Notes under the pieces: model-generated | Seen by the model: only the letters and a program-made list of their open reading frames with translations | Told to the model about the DNA's origin: nothing | The model's database searches: none | In this document: one piece after another, positions 7,828 through 19,259 of the stretch | How the letters are laid out: the number at the start of each line of letters is the position of its first letter | How positions within the stretch are numbered: position 1 is the stretch's first letter | From: Halorubrum sodomense | Lineage (GTDB): Archaea; Halobacteriota; Halobacteria; Halobacteriales; Haloferacaceae | Assembly (NCBI RefSeq): GCF_900111935.1 | Contig: NZ_FOYN01000003.1 | Coordinates: forward strand, 1 to 64,000 | Length of the DNA stretch: 64,000 nucleotides | Direction of reading: 5' to 3' | Translations under genes and position numbers: made by a program

Positions 7828-9330
7828 GTGAACGCCACGATCCGCGTCGGCTGGCGGTCGAGCGTGGGGCTCACCGGTGACGTCCTCGCCGCGCTTCCCG
7901 TTCCTCTGGCGTTCCCGCTGCTGGTCGCTCTCTACTACGACGAATCGCCGGTCCCGTTCCTCGCGGCGATCGCCGTCTCGATCGCGGTCGGCGCGGCGTT
8001 CCGGTCGGTGCGGGACCCGGCGGAGGACCTCGGGCCCCGAGAGGCGTTCCTCGCGGTGGCGATGATCTGGTTCCTCGTCGCCGCGGTGGGTGCGATCCCG
8101 TTCGCCGTCGCGGGCGTCGGCACGGTCGCGCATCCGGTGAACGCCATGTTCGAGTCGATGAGCGGGCTGACGACGACCGGCGCGACGGTGTTGCGCGACT
8201 TCTCGCTCCACTCGCGGTCCGTGCTGATGTGGCGGCAGGTCATCCAGTGGCTCGGCGGGCTCGGCATCCTGATTCTGGCGACCGCGGTCCTCTCCGAGAT
8301 CGGGGTCGGTGGGGCACAGCTGATGGAGTCGGAGTCGCAGACCCAGGACGTCAACAAGCTCACGCCGAAGATCTCGCGGACAGCGCAGCTGATCTGGGGG
8401 ATCTACTTCGGGCTCACCGGGCTCGCGGTCGCCGTCTACTTCCTGCTCGGGCTCGCGGTCGACCCGCAGATGGGCCTGTACAACGCGGTCGCGCACGCGT
8501 TCACCTCGGTCGCGACCGCCGGGTTCTCGCCGGAACCGCAGAGCGTCGGCGCGTTCCACCCGCTCATCCAGTGGGCGGTCGTCCCGTTCATGGTGATCGG
8601 CTCGACGAGCTTCGTGCTCATCTACTTCGCGATCAACGGGGAGCCGATGCGCCTCCTGAAGAACGAGGAGTTCCACTTCTACCTCGGCGCGATGGGGACG
8701 CTCGCGTCGGTCGTCGCCCTCGGTCTGTTCCTCGATCCGGGCGCCACCTTCGGCGTCGAGGGGACGATACGCCACGCCGTCTTCAACGTCGCTTCGATCG
8801 TGACGACGACGGGGTACGCGAGCACCGACTACGTGGAGTGGGCGCCCGCGGCGAAGCACGTGCTGTTCATGGGGATGTTCGTCGGCGGGATGGTCGGGTC
8901 GACCACCTGTTCGATCAAGTCGCTCCGGTGGCTGGTCGCGCTGAAGTCGTTCAAGCGGAACCTGTTCACCGCCGTCCACCCGGAGGCGGTGCGGCCGGTT
9001 CGGATCTCGGGGAAGCCGGTCGACGAGGGCGCGATCCGCGACATCTACGCGTACCTCCTCCTCAGCATCGTGATCTTCTTCCTGCTCACCGTCGTCATCG
9101 TCGTCGACGCCGAACGGGCGGACCTCCGAGTGGACGAGTTCGAGGCGCTCGGCGCCGCGGCGACGACGTTCCTCAACATCGGTCCCGCGTTCGGCGACGC
9201 CGGCCCGTACGGGACGTTCGCGACGTTCCCGATGACGACGCGGGCCGTGATGATCGTCCTGATGTGGATCGGCCGGATCGAGATCGTCCCCGTGCTGGTG
9301 CTGTTCACGAAGGCGTTCTGGACCTCGTGA
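7828..9330 (+). CDS. trkH: TrkH-type potassium channel subunit (copy 1)
   Basis: Membrane pore subunit, 500 residues, with four membrane-pore-membrane repeats. Filter glycines are visible in SGLTTTGATV, SVATAGFSP, SIVTTTGYAS and FLNIGPAFG. Start was set at GTG 7828 (VNATIRVGWRSS), 7 bases behind trkA, rather than the in-frame GTG at 7798 inside trkA. One feature is unusual: the loop that normally reads GGxxGSTGGGIK after the third pore segment is GGMVGSTTCSIK here, so two glycines are replaced (see findings). This suggests altered gating or conductance, not loss of the pore. It is co-transcribed with trkA and separated from the next trkH by a tandem repeat. Confidence 0.95.
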   Translation: MNATIRVGWRSSVGLTGDVLAALPVPLAFPLLVALYYDESPVPFLAAIAVSIAVGAAFRSVRDPAEDLGPREAFLAVAMIWFLVAAVGAIPFAVAGVGTVAHPVNAMFESMSGLTTTGATVLRDFSLHSRSVLMWRQVIQWLGGLGILILATAVLSEIGVGGAQLMESESQTQDVNKLTPKISRTAQLIWGIYFGLTGLAVAVYFLLGLAVDPQMGLYNAVAHAFTSVATAGFSPEPQSVGAFHPLIQWAVVPFMVIGSTSFVLIYFAINGEPMRLLKNEEFHFYLGAMGTLASVVALGLFLDPGATFGVEGTIRHAVFNVASIVTTTGYASTDYVEWAPAAKHVLFMGMFVGGMVGSTTCSIKSLRWLVALKSFKRNLFTAVHPEAVRPVRISGKPVDEGAIRDIYAYLLLSIVIFFLLTVVIVVDAERADLRVDEFEALGAAATTFLNIGPAFGDAGPYGTFATFPMTTRAVMIVLMWIGRIEIVPVLVLFTKAFWTS

Positions 9331-9425
9331 CCCGTTTTCTCTCCCAGTCGTCGTCCGTTTTCTCTCCCAGTCGTCGTCCCGTTTTCTCTCCCAGTCGTCG
9401 TCCCGTTTTCTCTCCCAGTCGTCGT
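9331..9425. repeat. Four tandem copies of a 24-base pyrimidine-rich unit
   Basis: Copies lie at 9331-9354, 9355-9377 (one C shorter), 9378-9401 and 9402-9425, directly after the TGA of the first trkH. The core of each is gttttctctcccagtcgtcg. Every copy carries a T4 plus pyrimidine run on the plus strand, the kind of signal at which archaeal RNA polymerase terminates. The array may therefore be a multiplied terminator; that reading is inference. No spacers separate the copies, so it is not a CRISPR array. Confidence 0.92.
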
Positions 9426-9479
9426 CCCTTCGACAGTTTAATACAGCGAACGGGCAACTCCCATATCGATCGGATACCT

Positions 9480-11048
9480 ATGTCTTGGGGCGTCAACTGG
9501 AAGGCGAGCGTGGGGCTTCTCGGGGTCGGAATCAAGTACCTCGCCGTCACCCTGCTGGTTCCGCTGATCGTCGCGGTCGCGTACGGCGAGGACATCTGGG
9601 TGTTCCTGGTGTCGATGGCGCTCGTCGCGGCGCTCGGGTTCGCGGTCGAGCGGGTCGATCCCGACCCGGACCTCGGCCCCCGCGAGGCGCTGCTGTTCGT
9701 CTCGCTCGCGTGGCTCGCGGCGGCGGTGATCGGTACCATCCCGTACCTGCTTGCGGGCTACGGCACGGCGTCGACGATCGGGCTCCAGACCGGGTCGCTC
9801 GGTGCGTTCACCGAGTCGATCGTTAACGCCCTCTTCGAGTCGATGAGCGGGTTCACGACGACGGGCGCGACGGTGCTGGGCGAGATCAGCACGGACCAGC
9901 ACTCCCACGCCGTGCTGATGTGGCGCCAGCTCACCCAGTGGCTCGGCGGGATGGGGATCATCGTCCTGATGATCGCCATCCTCCCGGAGGTCGCGGTCAA
10001 CGGCGCGCAGCTGATGGACTCGGAGGCGCCGGGCCCGGAGCTCCAGAAGCTCACGCCGAAGATCGCGGAGACGGCGCGCGCGCTCTGGCTGATCTACTTC
10101 GGGTTCACCGTGCTGATGATCGCGGTCCTGTACGGGCTCCACCTCGTCGGGATGGCGCCGAAGATGAACCTGTTCAACGCGATCGCCCACGGGTTCACTG
10201 CCCTGCCGACCGGCGGGTTCTCGCCGAAGGCCGACAGCATCGCGGCGTTCTCGGCGGTCGTCCAGTGGGTCTTCATCCCGTTCATGCTCGTCGCCGGCGT
10301 CAACTTCGCGCTGTTCTGGCACGTGTTGCGCGGCGAGGTCGAGGTGATGCTCGAGAACGCCGAGTTCCGCGCGTACGCCGGCGCCGTCGCGGTCGTGACC
10401 GCCGTCCTCGCGGTGCTGCTGTTCCGCGGCGCGGCGCCGACCATCGAACTCGGCGGTGCGACGCAGGGGGTCGCGGAGAACTCGCTCCGGCAGGCCGCGT
10501 TCCAAGTCAGTTCGCTGTTGAACTCCACCGGGTACGCCACCGCCGACTTCGCGCAGTGGGACACCGACGCCCAGATTCTGCTCATGTTCGCGATGTTCAT
10601 CGGCGGCTCCGCCGGGTCGACCGGTGGAGGGGTCAAGATCGTCCGCTGGCTCGTCGTCGGCAAGGCGATCCGGCGGGAGCTTTTCACCTCGGCACACCCC
10701 GACGTGGTCCAGCCGATCCGGCTCAGCGGAAACATCGTCGACGAGGACGCGATCCGCGGCATCATGGCGTTCACCGTTCTGTACTTCGTGCTGTTCGGCG
10801 TCTCGGCGGTGTTCCTCTCGCTCGACGCCGCGCGGATCGGGGTCCAGCTGACGATGCTGGAATCGACGAGCGCGTCGCTCGCGACCATCGGGAACATCGG
10901 CCCGGGGTTCGGTCGGGTCGGGCCGTTCGGGAGCTACCTCTTCTTCCCCGACACGTCGAAGCTGCTGATGGTCTTCCTGATGTGGGTCGGTCGGCTGGAG
11001 ATCGTCCCGGTGCTCGCGGTGTTCATCTCGGCGGTCGACAGTCGGTGA
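9480..11048 (+). CDS. trkH: TrkH-type potassium channel subunit (copy 2)
   Basis: A 522-residue TrkH starting at ATG 9480 (MSWGVNWKASVGLLGVG). A promoter-like gtttaatac lies about 40 bases upstream, behind the tandem repeat. Filter segments are SGFTTTGATV, TALPTGGFSP, SLLNSTGYAT and ATIGNIGPGFG, and the loop motif is the canonical GGSAGSTGGGVK. The four-repeat topology and the end GRLEIVPVLAVF agree with copy 1, but overall sequence differs enough to mark an old duplication, not a recent one. The long open frame upstream (from 8229) in this reading frame is Arg-rich and overlaps copy 1, so it is not part of the gene. It probably uses one of the two TrkA proteins as partner. Confidence 0.95.
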   Translation: MSWGVNWKASVGLLGVGIKYLAVTLLVPLIVAVAYGEDIWVFLVSMALVAALGFAVERVDPDPDLGPREALLFVSLAWLAAAVIGTIPYLLAGYGTASTIGLQTGSLGAFTESIVNALFESMSGFTTTGATVLGEISTDQHSHAVLMWRQLTQWLGGMGIIVLMIAILPEVAVNGAQLMDSEAPGPELQKLTPKIAETARALWLIYFGFTVLMIAVLYGLHLVGMAPKMNLFNAIAHGFTALPTGGFSPKADSIAAFSAVVQWVFIPFMLVAGVNFALFWHVLRGEVEVMLENAEFRAYAGAVAVVTAVLAVLLFRGAAPTIELGGATQGVAENSLRQAAFQVSSLLNSTGYATADFAQWDTDAQILLMFAMFIGGSAGSTGGGVKIVRWLVVGKAIRRELFTSAHPDVVQPIRLSGNIVDEDAIRGIMAFTVLYFVLFGVSAVFLSLDAARIGVQLTMLESTSASLATIGNIGPGFGRVGPFGSYLFFPDTSKLLMVFLMWVGRLEIVPVLAVFISAVDSR

Positions 11049-11109
11049 CGGCGCCGGTCGTCCTCGGGAAACCGCCTTTCGACCGGTCGCACGGGCGATA
11101 CCGACGCGG

Positions 11110-11129
11110 GCTCTCCGAACGTGGAGAGC
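11110..11129. promoter_or_regulatory. Inverted repeat just upstream of the promoter of the Usp gene
   Basis: The arms gctctcc (11110-11116) and ggagagc (11123-11129) pair perfectly around a 6-base centre. A TATA-like ttcttaacc follows at 11134-11142, and the ATG lies at 11165. The position directly upstream of the TATA region is where haloarchaeal activators often bind; a short hairpin is the alternative. Binding is inferred. Confidence 0.4.
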
Positions 11130-11164
11130 GTATCTTCTTAACCGACGGGAATAGTGATCGTCGT

Positions 11165-11605
11165 ATGACGGACACCGACGACACCGACGGTCAGGACCTG
11201 CTCGGACACGTGCTCCTCCCCGTCGCACACGAGGAAGACGCGCTGGCGACGGCTCGGGCGCTCGAACCGTACGCTCCGAGACGAGTGACGGCGCTTCACG
11301 TCGTCGAGAAGGGCGGTGGCGTTCCGGACAAAACGCCCGTCGAGCAGTCCGAGGAACTGGCCGCCGAGTCGTACGCCGCCGTTCGCCGCGTGTTCCCCGC
11401 CGCCGACGAACACACCGCGTACGATCACGACGTTGTCGACGCGATCTTCGACGCCGCCGAGGCGGTCGACGCGAGCGCGGTCGCCTACCGCTCGCGCGGC
11501 GGGAACCGACTCATGCAGTTCCTCTCCGGCGATGTATCGCTGAAGCTGGTGACGAACGCGCCGCTTCCCGTCGTCGCGCTCCCGGTAGTGGACGGGGAGG
11601 ACTGA
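11165..11605 (+). CDS. Universal stress protein-like protein of the Trk island
   Basis: A 146-residue Usp-fold protein (HVLLPVAHEEDALATARALEPY, then RRVTALHVVEKGGG) placed between the second trkH and the second trkA. The C-terminal part keeps the order of the family (DASAVAYRSRGGNRLMQFLSG, then PLPVVALPVV), but the nucleotide motif is degenerate compared with G-2x-G-9x-G-S, so ATP binding is doubtful. Usp domains are often tied to cation transporters, and in bacteria some Usp proteins contact Trk/Kdp systems; a regulatory role on TrkH is inferred from position only. It has its own TATA-like box at 11134. Confidence 0.8.
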   Translation: MTDTDDTDGQDLLGHVLLPVAHEEDALATARALEPYAPRRVTALHVVEKGGGVPDKTPVEQSEELAAESYAAVRRVFPAADEHTAYDHDVVDAIFDAAEAVDASAVAYRSRGGNRLMQFLSGDVSLKLVTNAPLPVVALPVVDGED

Positions 11606-11698
11606 GCGGCGGCCGTTCGACGGGACACCGGCCGGAGATCACCGGCCGCCTCCGCCAAGCGGTAGGCTTTCAGTCGTCGATCCTGAAGCCCCCTTCAT

Positions 11699-12382
11699 AT
11701 GTATCTGATCGTCGTGGGCGCCGGCGACATCGGTACCCCGCTCGTCGACCTCGCGACCGCCGGCGGCAACGAGGTCGTCGTCATCGAACGCGACGGGGAG
11801 CGCGCGGAGCGGGCGTCGAGACAGTACGACTGCCTCGTGATCAACGACGACGCGACCTCGAAGGAGACCCTCCAAGACGCCGGTGCCGACCGTGCCGACG
11901 CCCTCATCTCGACGACCGATCAGGACGCGACGAACATCATGGTCTGTCTCCTCGCTCAGGAGCTTTCGGTCCCGAACATCGTTTCCGTCGTCCACAACCC
12001 AGAGCACATGAACGTGTTCGAGCAGATCGGCGTCAACACGATGCAGAACCCGCAGAGCCTGATCGCGGAGTACCTCTATCGAGCCGTGAGCCGGCCGTCG
12101 GTCGTCGACTTCATGCACATCGGCGAGGAGGCCGAGGTGTTCGAGATCAGCGTCGGTCCGGACGCGCCGATCGCCGGCAAGACGCTTCGGGAGGCGGACG
12201 AGGCGGACCTCATCGGGGGACAGACGCTGATCGTCGCGATCGAGCGGGACGGCGAGGGGAAGCCGATAACGCCGCGCGGGGGCACCCGTATCGAGGCGGA
12301 CGACCTGCTCACGGTGTACTCGGGTGAGGGCGTGACCCCCGAACTGACCGACGTGTTCGGCCACACCGGGGACGGCGAGTGA
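11699..12382 (+). CDS. trkA: TrkA-type regulator with a single RCK unit
   Basis: A 227-residue protein with one RCK-N domain (MYLIVVGAGDIGTPLVDLA) and one RCK-C domain (VFEISVGPDAPIAGKTLREA at about 143-162). It is half the size of the TrkA at 6483 and must assemble as a homo-oligomer to give a ring. The NAD-binding GxGxxG and the acidic end of the second strand (VVVIERD) are intact. The stop is one base before the ATG of the third trkH, so this TrkA is most likely the dedicated regulator of that channel. Confidence 0.95.
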   Translation: MYLIVVGAGDIGTPLVDLATAGGNEVVVIERDGERAERASRQYDCLVINDDATSKETLQDAGADRADALISTTDQDATNIMVCLLAQELSVPNIVSVVHNPEHMNVFEQIGVNTMQNPQSLIAEYLYRAVSRPSVVDFMHIGEEAEVFEISVGPDAPIAGKTLREADEADLIGGQTLIVAIERDGEGKPITPRGGTRIEADDLLTVYSGEGVTPELTDVFGHTGDGE

Positions 12383-12383
12383 G

Positions 12384-14078
12384 ATGACCGACCGATCCGA
12401 CGGGCTCCTCTCGGCCGATCTGGGGATCATCGCGCGGGACATCGGCTCGCTGCTCCTCATGGAAGCCGGGTTGATGAGTTTCTCCGTGGCCGTCGCGCTC
12501 GGTTTCGGGGAGTTTCACGCCGCGCTCGGGTTCCTGATCGCCGGCGGCGTGACGGCCGCGATCGGCGGCTTCGCGAACCGGCGGTTCGCCGACGCGCCGA
12601 ATCCGAGGATGAAACACGGCATGGTCATCGCCGCCGGTGGATGGCTCACCGTCGCGGCCTTCGGGGCGCTCCCGTTGTTCCTCGCGGCGTGGCTGACGCC
12701 GCCGGCCGTCATGGACTCGTTCGTTCCCGCCGCGGCGGACGCGGCCTCGTGGGAGCCGATCGCGGTCGGGGGGACCACGACCGTTTCGAGCCTCGCCTAC
12801 TTCCGCGACCCGCTCCACGCCCTCTTCGAGAGCATGAGCGGGTGGACCGGGAGCGGTCTGACGATGGCGATACACGAGCCGTCGCTGCCGCGGGCGGTGC
12901 AGTGGTGGCGGTCGTTCATCCAGTGGGTCGGCGGCGTCGGCGTTATCGTCCTCACCGTCTCCATCCTCTCACGGCCGGGTAGCGGGAGTTACGCGCTCTA
13001 CCAGAGCGAGGCCCGCGAGGAGAAGATCCACCCGAGCGTCGTCTCGACGGTCCGGACCGTCTGGAAGCTGGTCGTCGGCTACACGCTGTTGGCCTTCGCG
13101 ACCCTGTTCGCCGCGGTCCGGGCGAGCGAGAGCGCGTACGCCGAGTCACTCTCGGTCGGTGAGACCGCGTGGCAGGCGCTCAACCACGCGATGACCGGGC
13201 TCACGACGGGCGGATTCTCCGTCACGGACAACTCGATCGCGACGTACAACTCCGCGCTCGTCGAGGCCGCCCTGCTGCCGATCATGGTCCTCGGGGCGAT
13301 CGCGTTTCCAGTCCACTACGTCGTGTTGCGGGATCGGCGGGTTCGCGAACTGGTCGACGACCTCCAGACGCGGTGGCTGTTGCTCCTGTTCGGGGCCGGC
13401 ATCGCGGTTCTCTCGATCCAGAACGTCCTTTCCGTGCCGGCGACCGCCGGCGCGTTCTCGACGGGGTCGTTCCTCCCGGTCTCCGCGCTCTCCCTGGACG
13501 CGGCCCAGACCGACGCGATCCGGGATTCGACGTTCCAGTGGGTCAGCGCTCTGAGCTGTACCGGGTTTCAGTCGGCGCCGATCGGCCGGTGGGTCGCCGG
13601 CGCGAAGGTGCTCGTCGTCGGCGCGATGGTGCTCGGCGGCGCCGCCGGGTCCACCGTCGGCGGTATCAAAATCGTTCGCGGGTACACGGTCGCACGCGGG
13701 ATCGTCTGGCAGTTCTCTCGCGTGTTCCTCCCGAAGAACGCGGTCGTCACCGCGCGCATCGGCGACCGAACGCTTGACCGGGAGACGATGGAGCGGGAGT
13801 TCGGCGAGGCCGCCATCGTCACGCTCCTGTGGCTTCTCGCCCTCGCTGTCGGGAGTCTCGTCCTCGTCAACGTCGCCGGCCCCGAGTTCACCTACGCCGA
13901 CGCGCTGTTCGAGGTCGCCAGCGCGCAGGGGAACGTCGGCCTTTCGACGGGGATCACCGGCCCCTCGATGCCGCCGCTGGCGGAGGGAATGTTCCTCTTC
14001 AACATGTGGATCGGGCGGCTGGAGATCATCCCGGTGCTGGTGTTCCTTCGGGCCGGGATTTGGGGACTGAACCCGTAG
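12384..14078 (+). CDS. trkH: TrkH-type potassium channel subunit (copy 3)
   Basis: The longest of the three TrkH proteins, 564 residues. Filter segments differ from copies 1 and 2: SGWTGSGLTMA, TGLTTGGFSVT, SALSCTGFQSA and ASAQGNVGLSTG. The first two keep the key glycine; the last has NVG in place of NIGP. The gating-loop motif reads GGAAGSTVGGIK. A segment of about 40 extra residues (around VMDSFVPAAADAASWEPIAVGG) is placed before the first pore loop, on the outside by topology. This is a separate TrkH subfamily and pairs with the single-RCK TrkA immediately upstream. Cation selectivity (K versus Na) cannot be settled by eye. Confidence 0.95.
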   Translation: MTDRSDGLLSADLGIIARDIGSLLLMEAGLMSFSVAVALGFGEFHAALGFLIAGGVTAAIGGFANRRFADAPNPRMKHGMVIAAGGWLTVAAFGALPLFLAAWLTPPAVMDSFVPAAADAASWEPIAVGGTTTVSSLAYFRDPLHALFESMSGWTGSGLTMAIHEPSLPRAVQWWRSFIQWVGGVGVIVLTVSILSRPGSGSYALYQSEAREEKIHPSVVSTVRTVWKLVVGYTLLAFATLFAAVRASESAYAESLSVGETAWQALNHAMTGLTTGGFSVTDNSIATYNSALVEAALLPIMVLGAIAFPVHYVVLRDRRVRELVDDLQTRWLLLLFGAGIAVLSIQNVLSVPATAGAFSTGSFLPVSALSLDAAQTDAIRDSTFQWVSALSCTGFQSAPIGRWVAGAKVLVVGAMVLGGAAGSTVGGIKIVRGYTVARGIVWQFSRVFLPKNAVVTARIGDRTLDRETMEREFGEAAIVTLLWLLALAVGSLVLVNVAGPEFTYADALFEVASAQGNVGLSTGITGPSMPPLAEGMFLFNMWIGRLEIIPVLVFLRAGIWGLNP

Positions 14079-14123
14079 CTGGTCCCGGTGAGTCGACGGG
14101 TCCCCGGTGCCCTCTCGCCCCGG

Positions 14124-14477
14124 TCACTCCGCTTCTCGCATCCGTCCCATGAACGACCAGTGAACCTCGTGGCTCCCGTCGGGCTGCGGCTCCTCGGTGA
14201 CGTGATAGAGGTACGGACCGTGCGGGCAGTCGTCGCAGCCGTCCGCACAGCGGAACTGCTTTACCACTTCCGTGTGCCCCTCGTGTTCGGTGACGCGGAG
14301 GATGTCCTCGTTGTCCTCCGCCTCGACCGGCAGTTCCGCCTCTCCGTGATAGTGGAGCAGCTCCTGCGCGTGAACGATCGCTTTGCGGAGCTCTTCTGGC
14401 GAACGATCGGTCAACGCGTCTACCAGTTCCGGGGAGAGCCCTTCCGGCGGCGTTGGGCGTTCCGAGGATTCGGTCAT
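14124..14477 (-). CDS. Conserved haloarchaeal protein with Cys-rich HGPYLY motif
   Basis: A 117-residue acidic protein starting MTESSERPTPPEGLSPE. The N-terminal half has a helix pair typical of small regulators (ELVDALTDRSPEELRKAIVHAQELLHYH). The C-terminal half holds the cluster CADGCDDCPHGPYLYHV, which could bind a metal with three Cys and one His. The HGPY-Y pattern is reminiscent of DUF6788-type proteins; that link is a recollection. It is transcribed divergently from the mutase gene, with its own TATA-like tataat at 14501-14506. The function is unknown. Confidence 0.75.
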   Translation of the reverse strand: MTESSERPTPPEGLSPELVDALTDRSPEELRKAIVHAQELLHYHGEAELPVEAEDNEDILRVTEHEGHTEVVKQFRCADGCDDCPHGPYLYHVTEEPQPDGSHEVHWSFMGRMREAE

Positions 14478-14500
14478 GGGCGGAGATTGATCCCAGACCC

Positions 14501-14506
14501 ATATAA
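14501..14506 (-). promoter_or_regulatory. TATA-like box for the Cys-rich protein gene
   Basis: An AT-rich element (atataatcga on the plus strand) lies 24-29 bases before the ATG at 14477, in an otherwise GC-rich stretch. The spacing predicts a leaderless mRNA. Confidence 0.5.
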
Positions 14507-14572
14507 TCGATCCGCGGGGCGTCGGAACCCGATGAAGTCGGCCCGCCGCGCCCTTCCAGAATATAATGAATA

Positions 14573-14578
14573 TTTATA
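14573..14578 (+). promoter_or_regulatory. TATA box of the methylmalonyl-CoA mutase gene
   Basis: tttata within gaatatttatacg, centred about 27 bases before the ATG at 14603, gives a leaderless transcript in typical haloarchaeal fashion. The stretch 14560-14580 is one of the most AT-rich in the first 20 kb. Confidence 0.65.
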
Positions 14579-14602
14579 CGCGACCGGCCGGTAACGGGCG
14601 AT

Positions 14603-16303
<1,701 letters not shown>

Positions 16304-16320
16304 CCGAGCGAAAACGAGGG

Positions 16321-16330
16321 GGAAAAAACG
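16321..16330 (-). terminator. T-tract terminator of the small minus-strand gene
   Basis: On the minus strand a run of six T (A6 at 16323-16328 on the plus strand) follows the stop at 16344 by about 15 bases. Oligo-T runs like this terminate archaeal transcription. It sits in the 40-base gap between two convergent genes. Confidence 0.55.
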
Positions 16331-16343
16331 GACCGACCGGGCG

Positions 16344-16580
16344 TTACGCCGGGTCGACAGACCGAGCGGACTCCGCGCACCATGCGCTGCCCCGACGGCC
16401 CGCTCGCCGGAGGTCGAGCTCGACGACCGAGCCGGCGTCGAGCGACGACAGCTCGGCCTCCACGTCCGGGTCGTCGTACTCGACGACGTACAGCGTCTCG
16501 TTGCGCGGGTGTTCACGGAGCGTGATCGCCCCGTGGTCGTTACACGCGTCGACGACCGTGTACTTGCCAGTGCGGTCCAT
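16344..16580 (-). CDS. Small conserved haloarchaeal protein
   Basis: A 78-residue protein read from the ATG at 16580 (MDRTGKYTVVDACNDHGAIT); the open frame continues upstream, but that part overlaps the start of the next gene and looks unlike protein. The core is a small beta-rich unit with LREHPRNETLYVVEYDDPDVEA and a DAGSVVELDLRRAGRRGSAW end. No motif for catalysis or metal binding is seen. It lies convergent to the mutase gene and divergent from the pantothenate gene. The function is unknown. Confidence 0.65.
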   Translation of the reverse strand: MDRTGKYTVVDACNDHGAITLREHPRNETLYVVEYDDPDVEAELSSLDAGSVVELDLRRAGRRGSAWCAESARSVDPA

Positions 16581-16692
16581 CCCGCGTTGAGCTACGATAT
16601 GGTCCGTGTTAACAGTTGTGCGCACCTGCGTGCGGACCGCACGCGCCGACCGCGAACGGTCCATTTTAATCGACCCGTCGCCTCGCTCGGGT

Positions 16693-17478
16693 ATGACGGA
16701 GACGGAGGTCCCCGAGGACCACCCGCGGCACGCGTCGCTCGTGACGCGCCACCGGATCGAGGCGGGCGTCGAGAAGGGGATCACCTCGAAACAGGGACTG
16801 ATCGCGGAGGGGCGCGGCGAGGCGTTCGACTACCTCCTCGGCGAACGCACGCTCCCGAGCGCCGACGACGCCGCGCGCGCCGCGGCCGCGACCCTCCTGC
16901 TCGCCGACCGCCCCGTGATCTCGGTGAACGGGAACGTCGCGGCGCTCGCGCCTGGCGAGACGGTCGAGCTGGCCGAGGCGGTCGGCGCCGACCTCGAGGT
17001 GAACCTGTTCAACCACACCGACGAGCGCGTCCGCCGGATCGCAGACCACCTCCGCGAGCACGGCGCCGACGACGTGAAGGGGCTCGCCGGTGACGGCGAG
17101 ATCCCGGGCCTCGAGCACGCTCGCGGCGTCGTCGACGCCGACGGGATCGAAGCGGCCGACGTCGTCGTGGTGCCCTTGGAGGACGGCGACCGCGCCGCCG
17201 CGCTCGACGCGATGGGAAAGACGGAGATCGTGATCGACCTGAACCCCGGGAGCCGCTCGCCGCGGACGGCGGACGTGCCGATCGTCGACAACCTCCTGCG
17301 CGCGGTGCCAAACGTGACGGCGCACGCGCGGGACCTCGCGGACGCGTCGCCGGCGGAACTGGAGCGGATCGCCGCTGAGTTCGACGCCGACGCAGCGCTC
17401 GACGCGGCCGAGACGGCGATCCGCGGGGGGTCGTTCGCGGACGAGGCACCGAGCGACGGCGGCGCGGGTCCGGCGTAG
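16693..17478 (+). CDS. 4-phosphopantoate--beta-alanine ligase (archaeal phosphopantothenate synthetase)
   Basis: A 261-residue enzyme of archaeal CoA biosynthesis that joins 4-phosphopantoate and beta-alanine with ATP, replacing the bacterial PanC/CoaA route. The diagnostic N-terminus is HPRHASLVTRHRIEAGVEKG followed by GLIAEGRGEAFDYLLGE. The nucleotide/substrate loops include PVISVNGNVAAL, LEVNLFNHTDER, GKTEIVIDLNPGSRSPRTA and IVDNLLRAVPNV. A short Gly/Ser tail is added at the end. ATG 16693 is preceded by ttttaatcg about 26 bases upstream. The next CoA enzyme of the pathway, CoaBC, is encoded 2.3 kb downstream on the same strand. Confidence 0.93.
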   Translation: MTETEVPEDHPRHASLVTRHRIEAGVEKGITSKQGLIAEGRGEAFDYLLGERTLPSADDAARAAAATLLLADRPVISVNGNVAALAPGETVELAEAVGADLEVNLFNHTDERVRRIADHLREHGADDVKGLAGDGEIPGLEHARGVVDADGIEAADVVVVPLEDGDRAAALDAMGKTEIVIDLNPGSRSPRTADVPIVDNLLRAVPNVTAHARDLADASPAELERIAAEFDADAALDAAETAIRGGSFADEAPSDGGAGPA

Positions 17479-17533
17479 CCCCGTCGCGGCCCCCGCCGGA
17501 AGGCAAAAGCCTCCGCCGCCCGTATCGACGCAC

Positions 17534-19236
<1,703 letters not shown>

Positions 19237-19259
19237 ATAGCAGTTTCCGACTCCGTCGT

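Noticed and set aside
9331-9425. CRISPR array
   Set aside because: Units are contiguous with no spacers and no cas genes are near.
8229-9479. A long plus-strand frame leading into the second trkH, which would make a fused protein of 939 residues
   Set aside because: The part before 9480 is Arg-rich shadow of the first trkH and the tandem repeat; the true TrkH N-terminus (MSWGVNW) begins at 9480.
9305-9739. A repeat peptide (GRRLGEKT) encoded on the minus strand through the tandem array
   Set aside because: The peptide is only the translation of the 24-base repeats, and it overlaps the antisense of trkH. No start or codon bias supports it.
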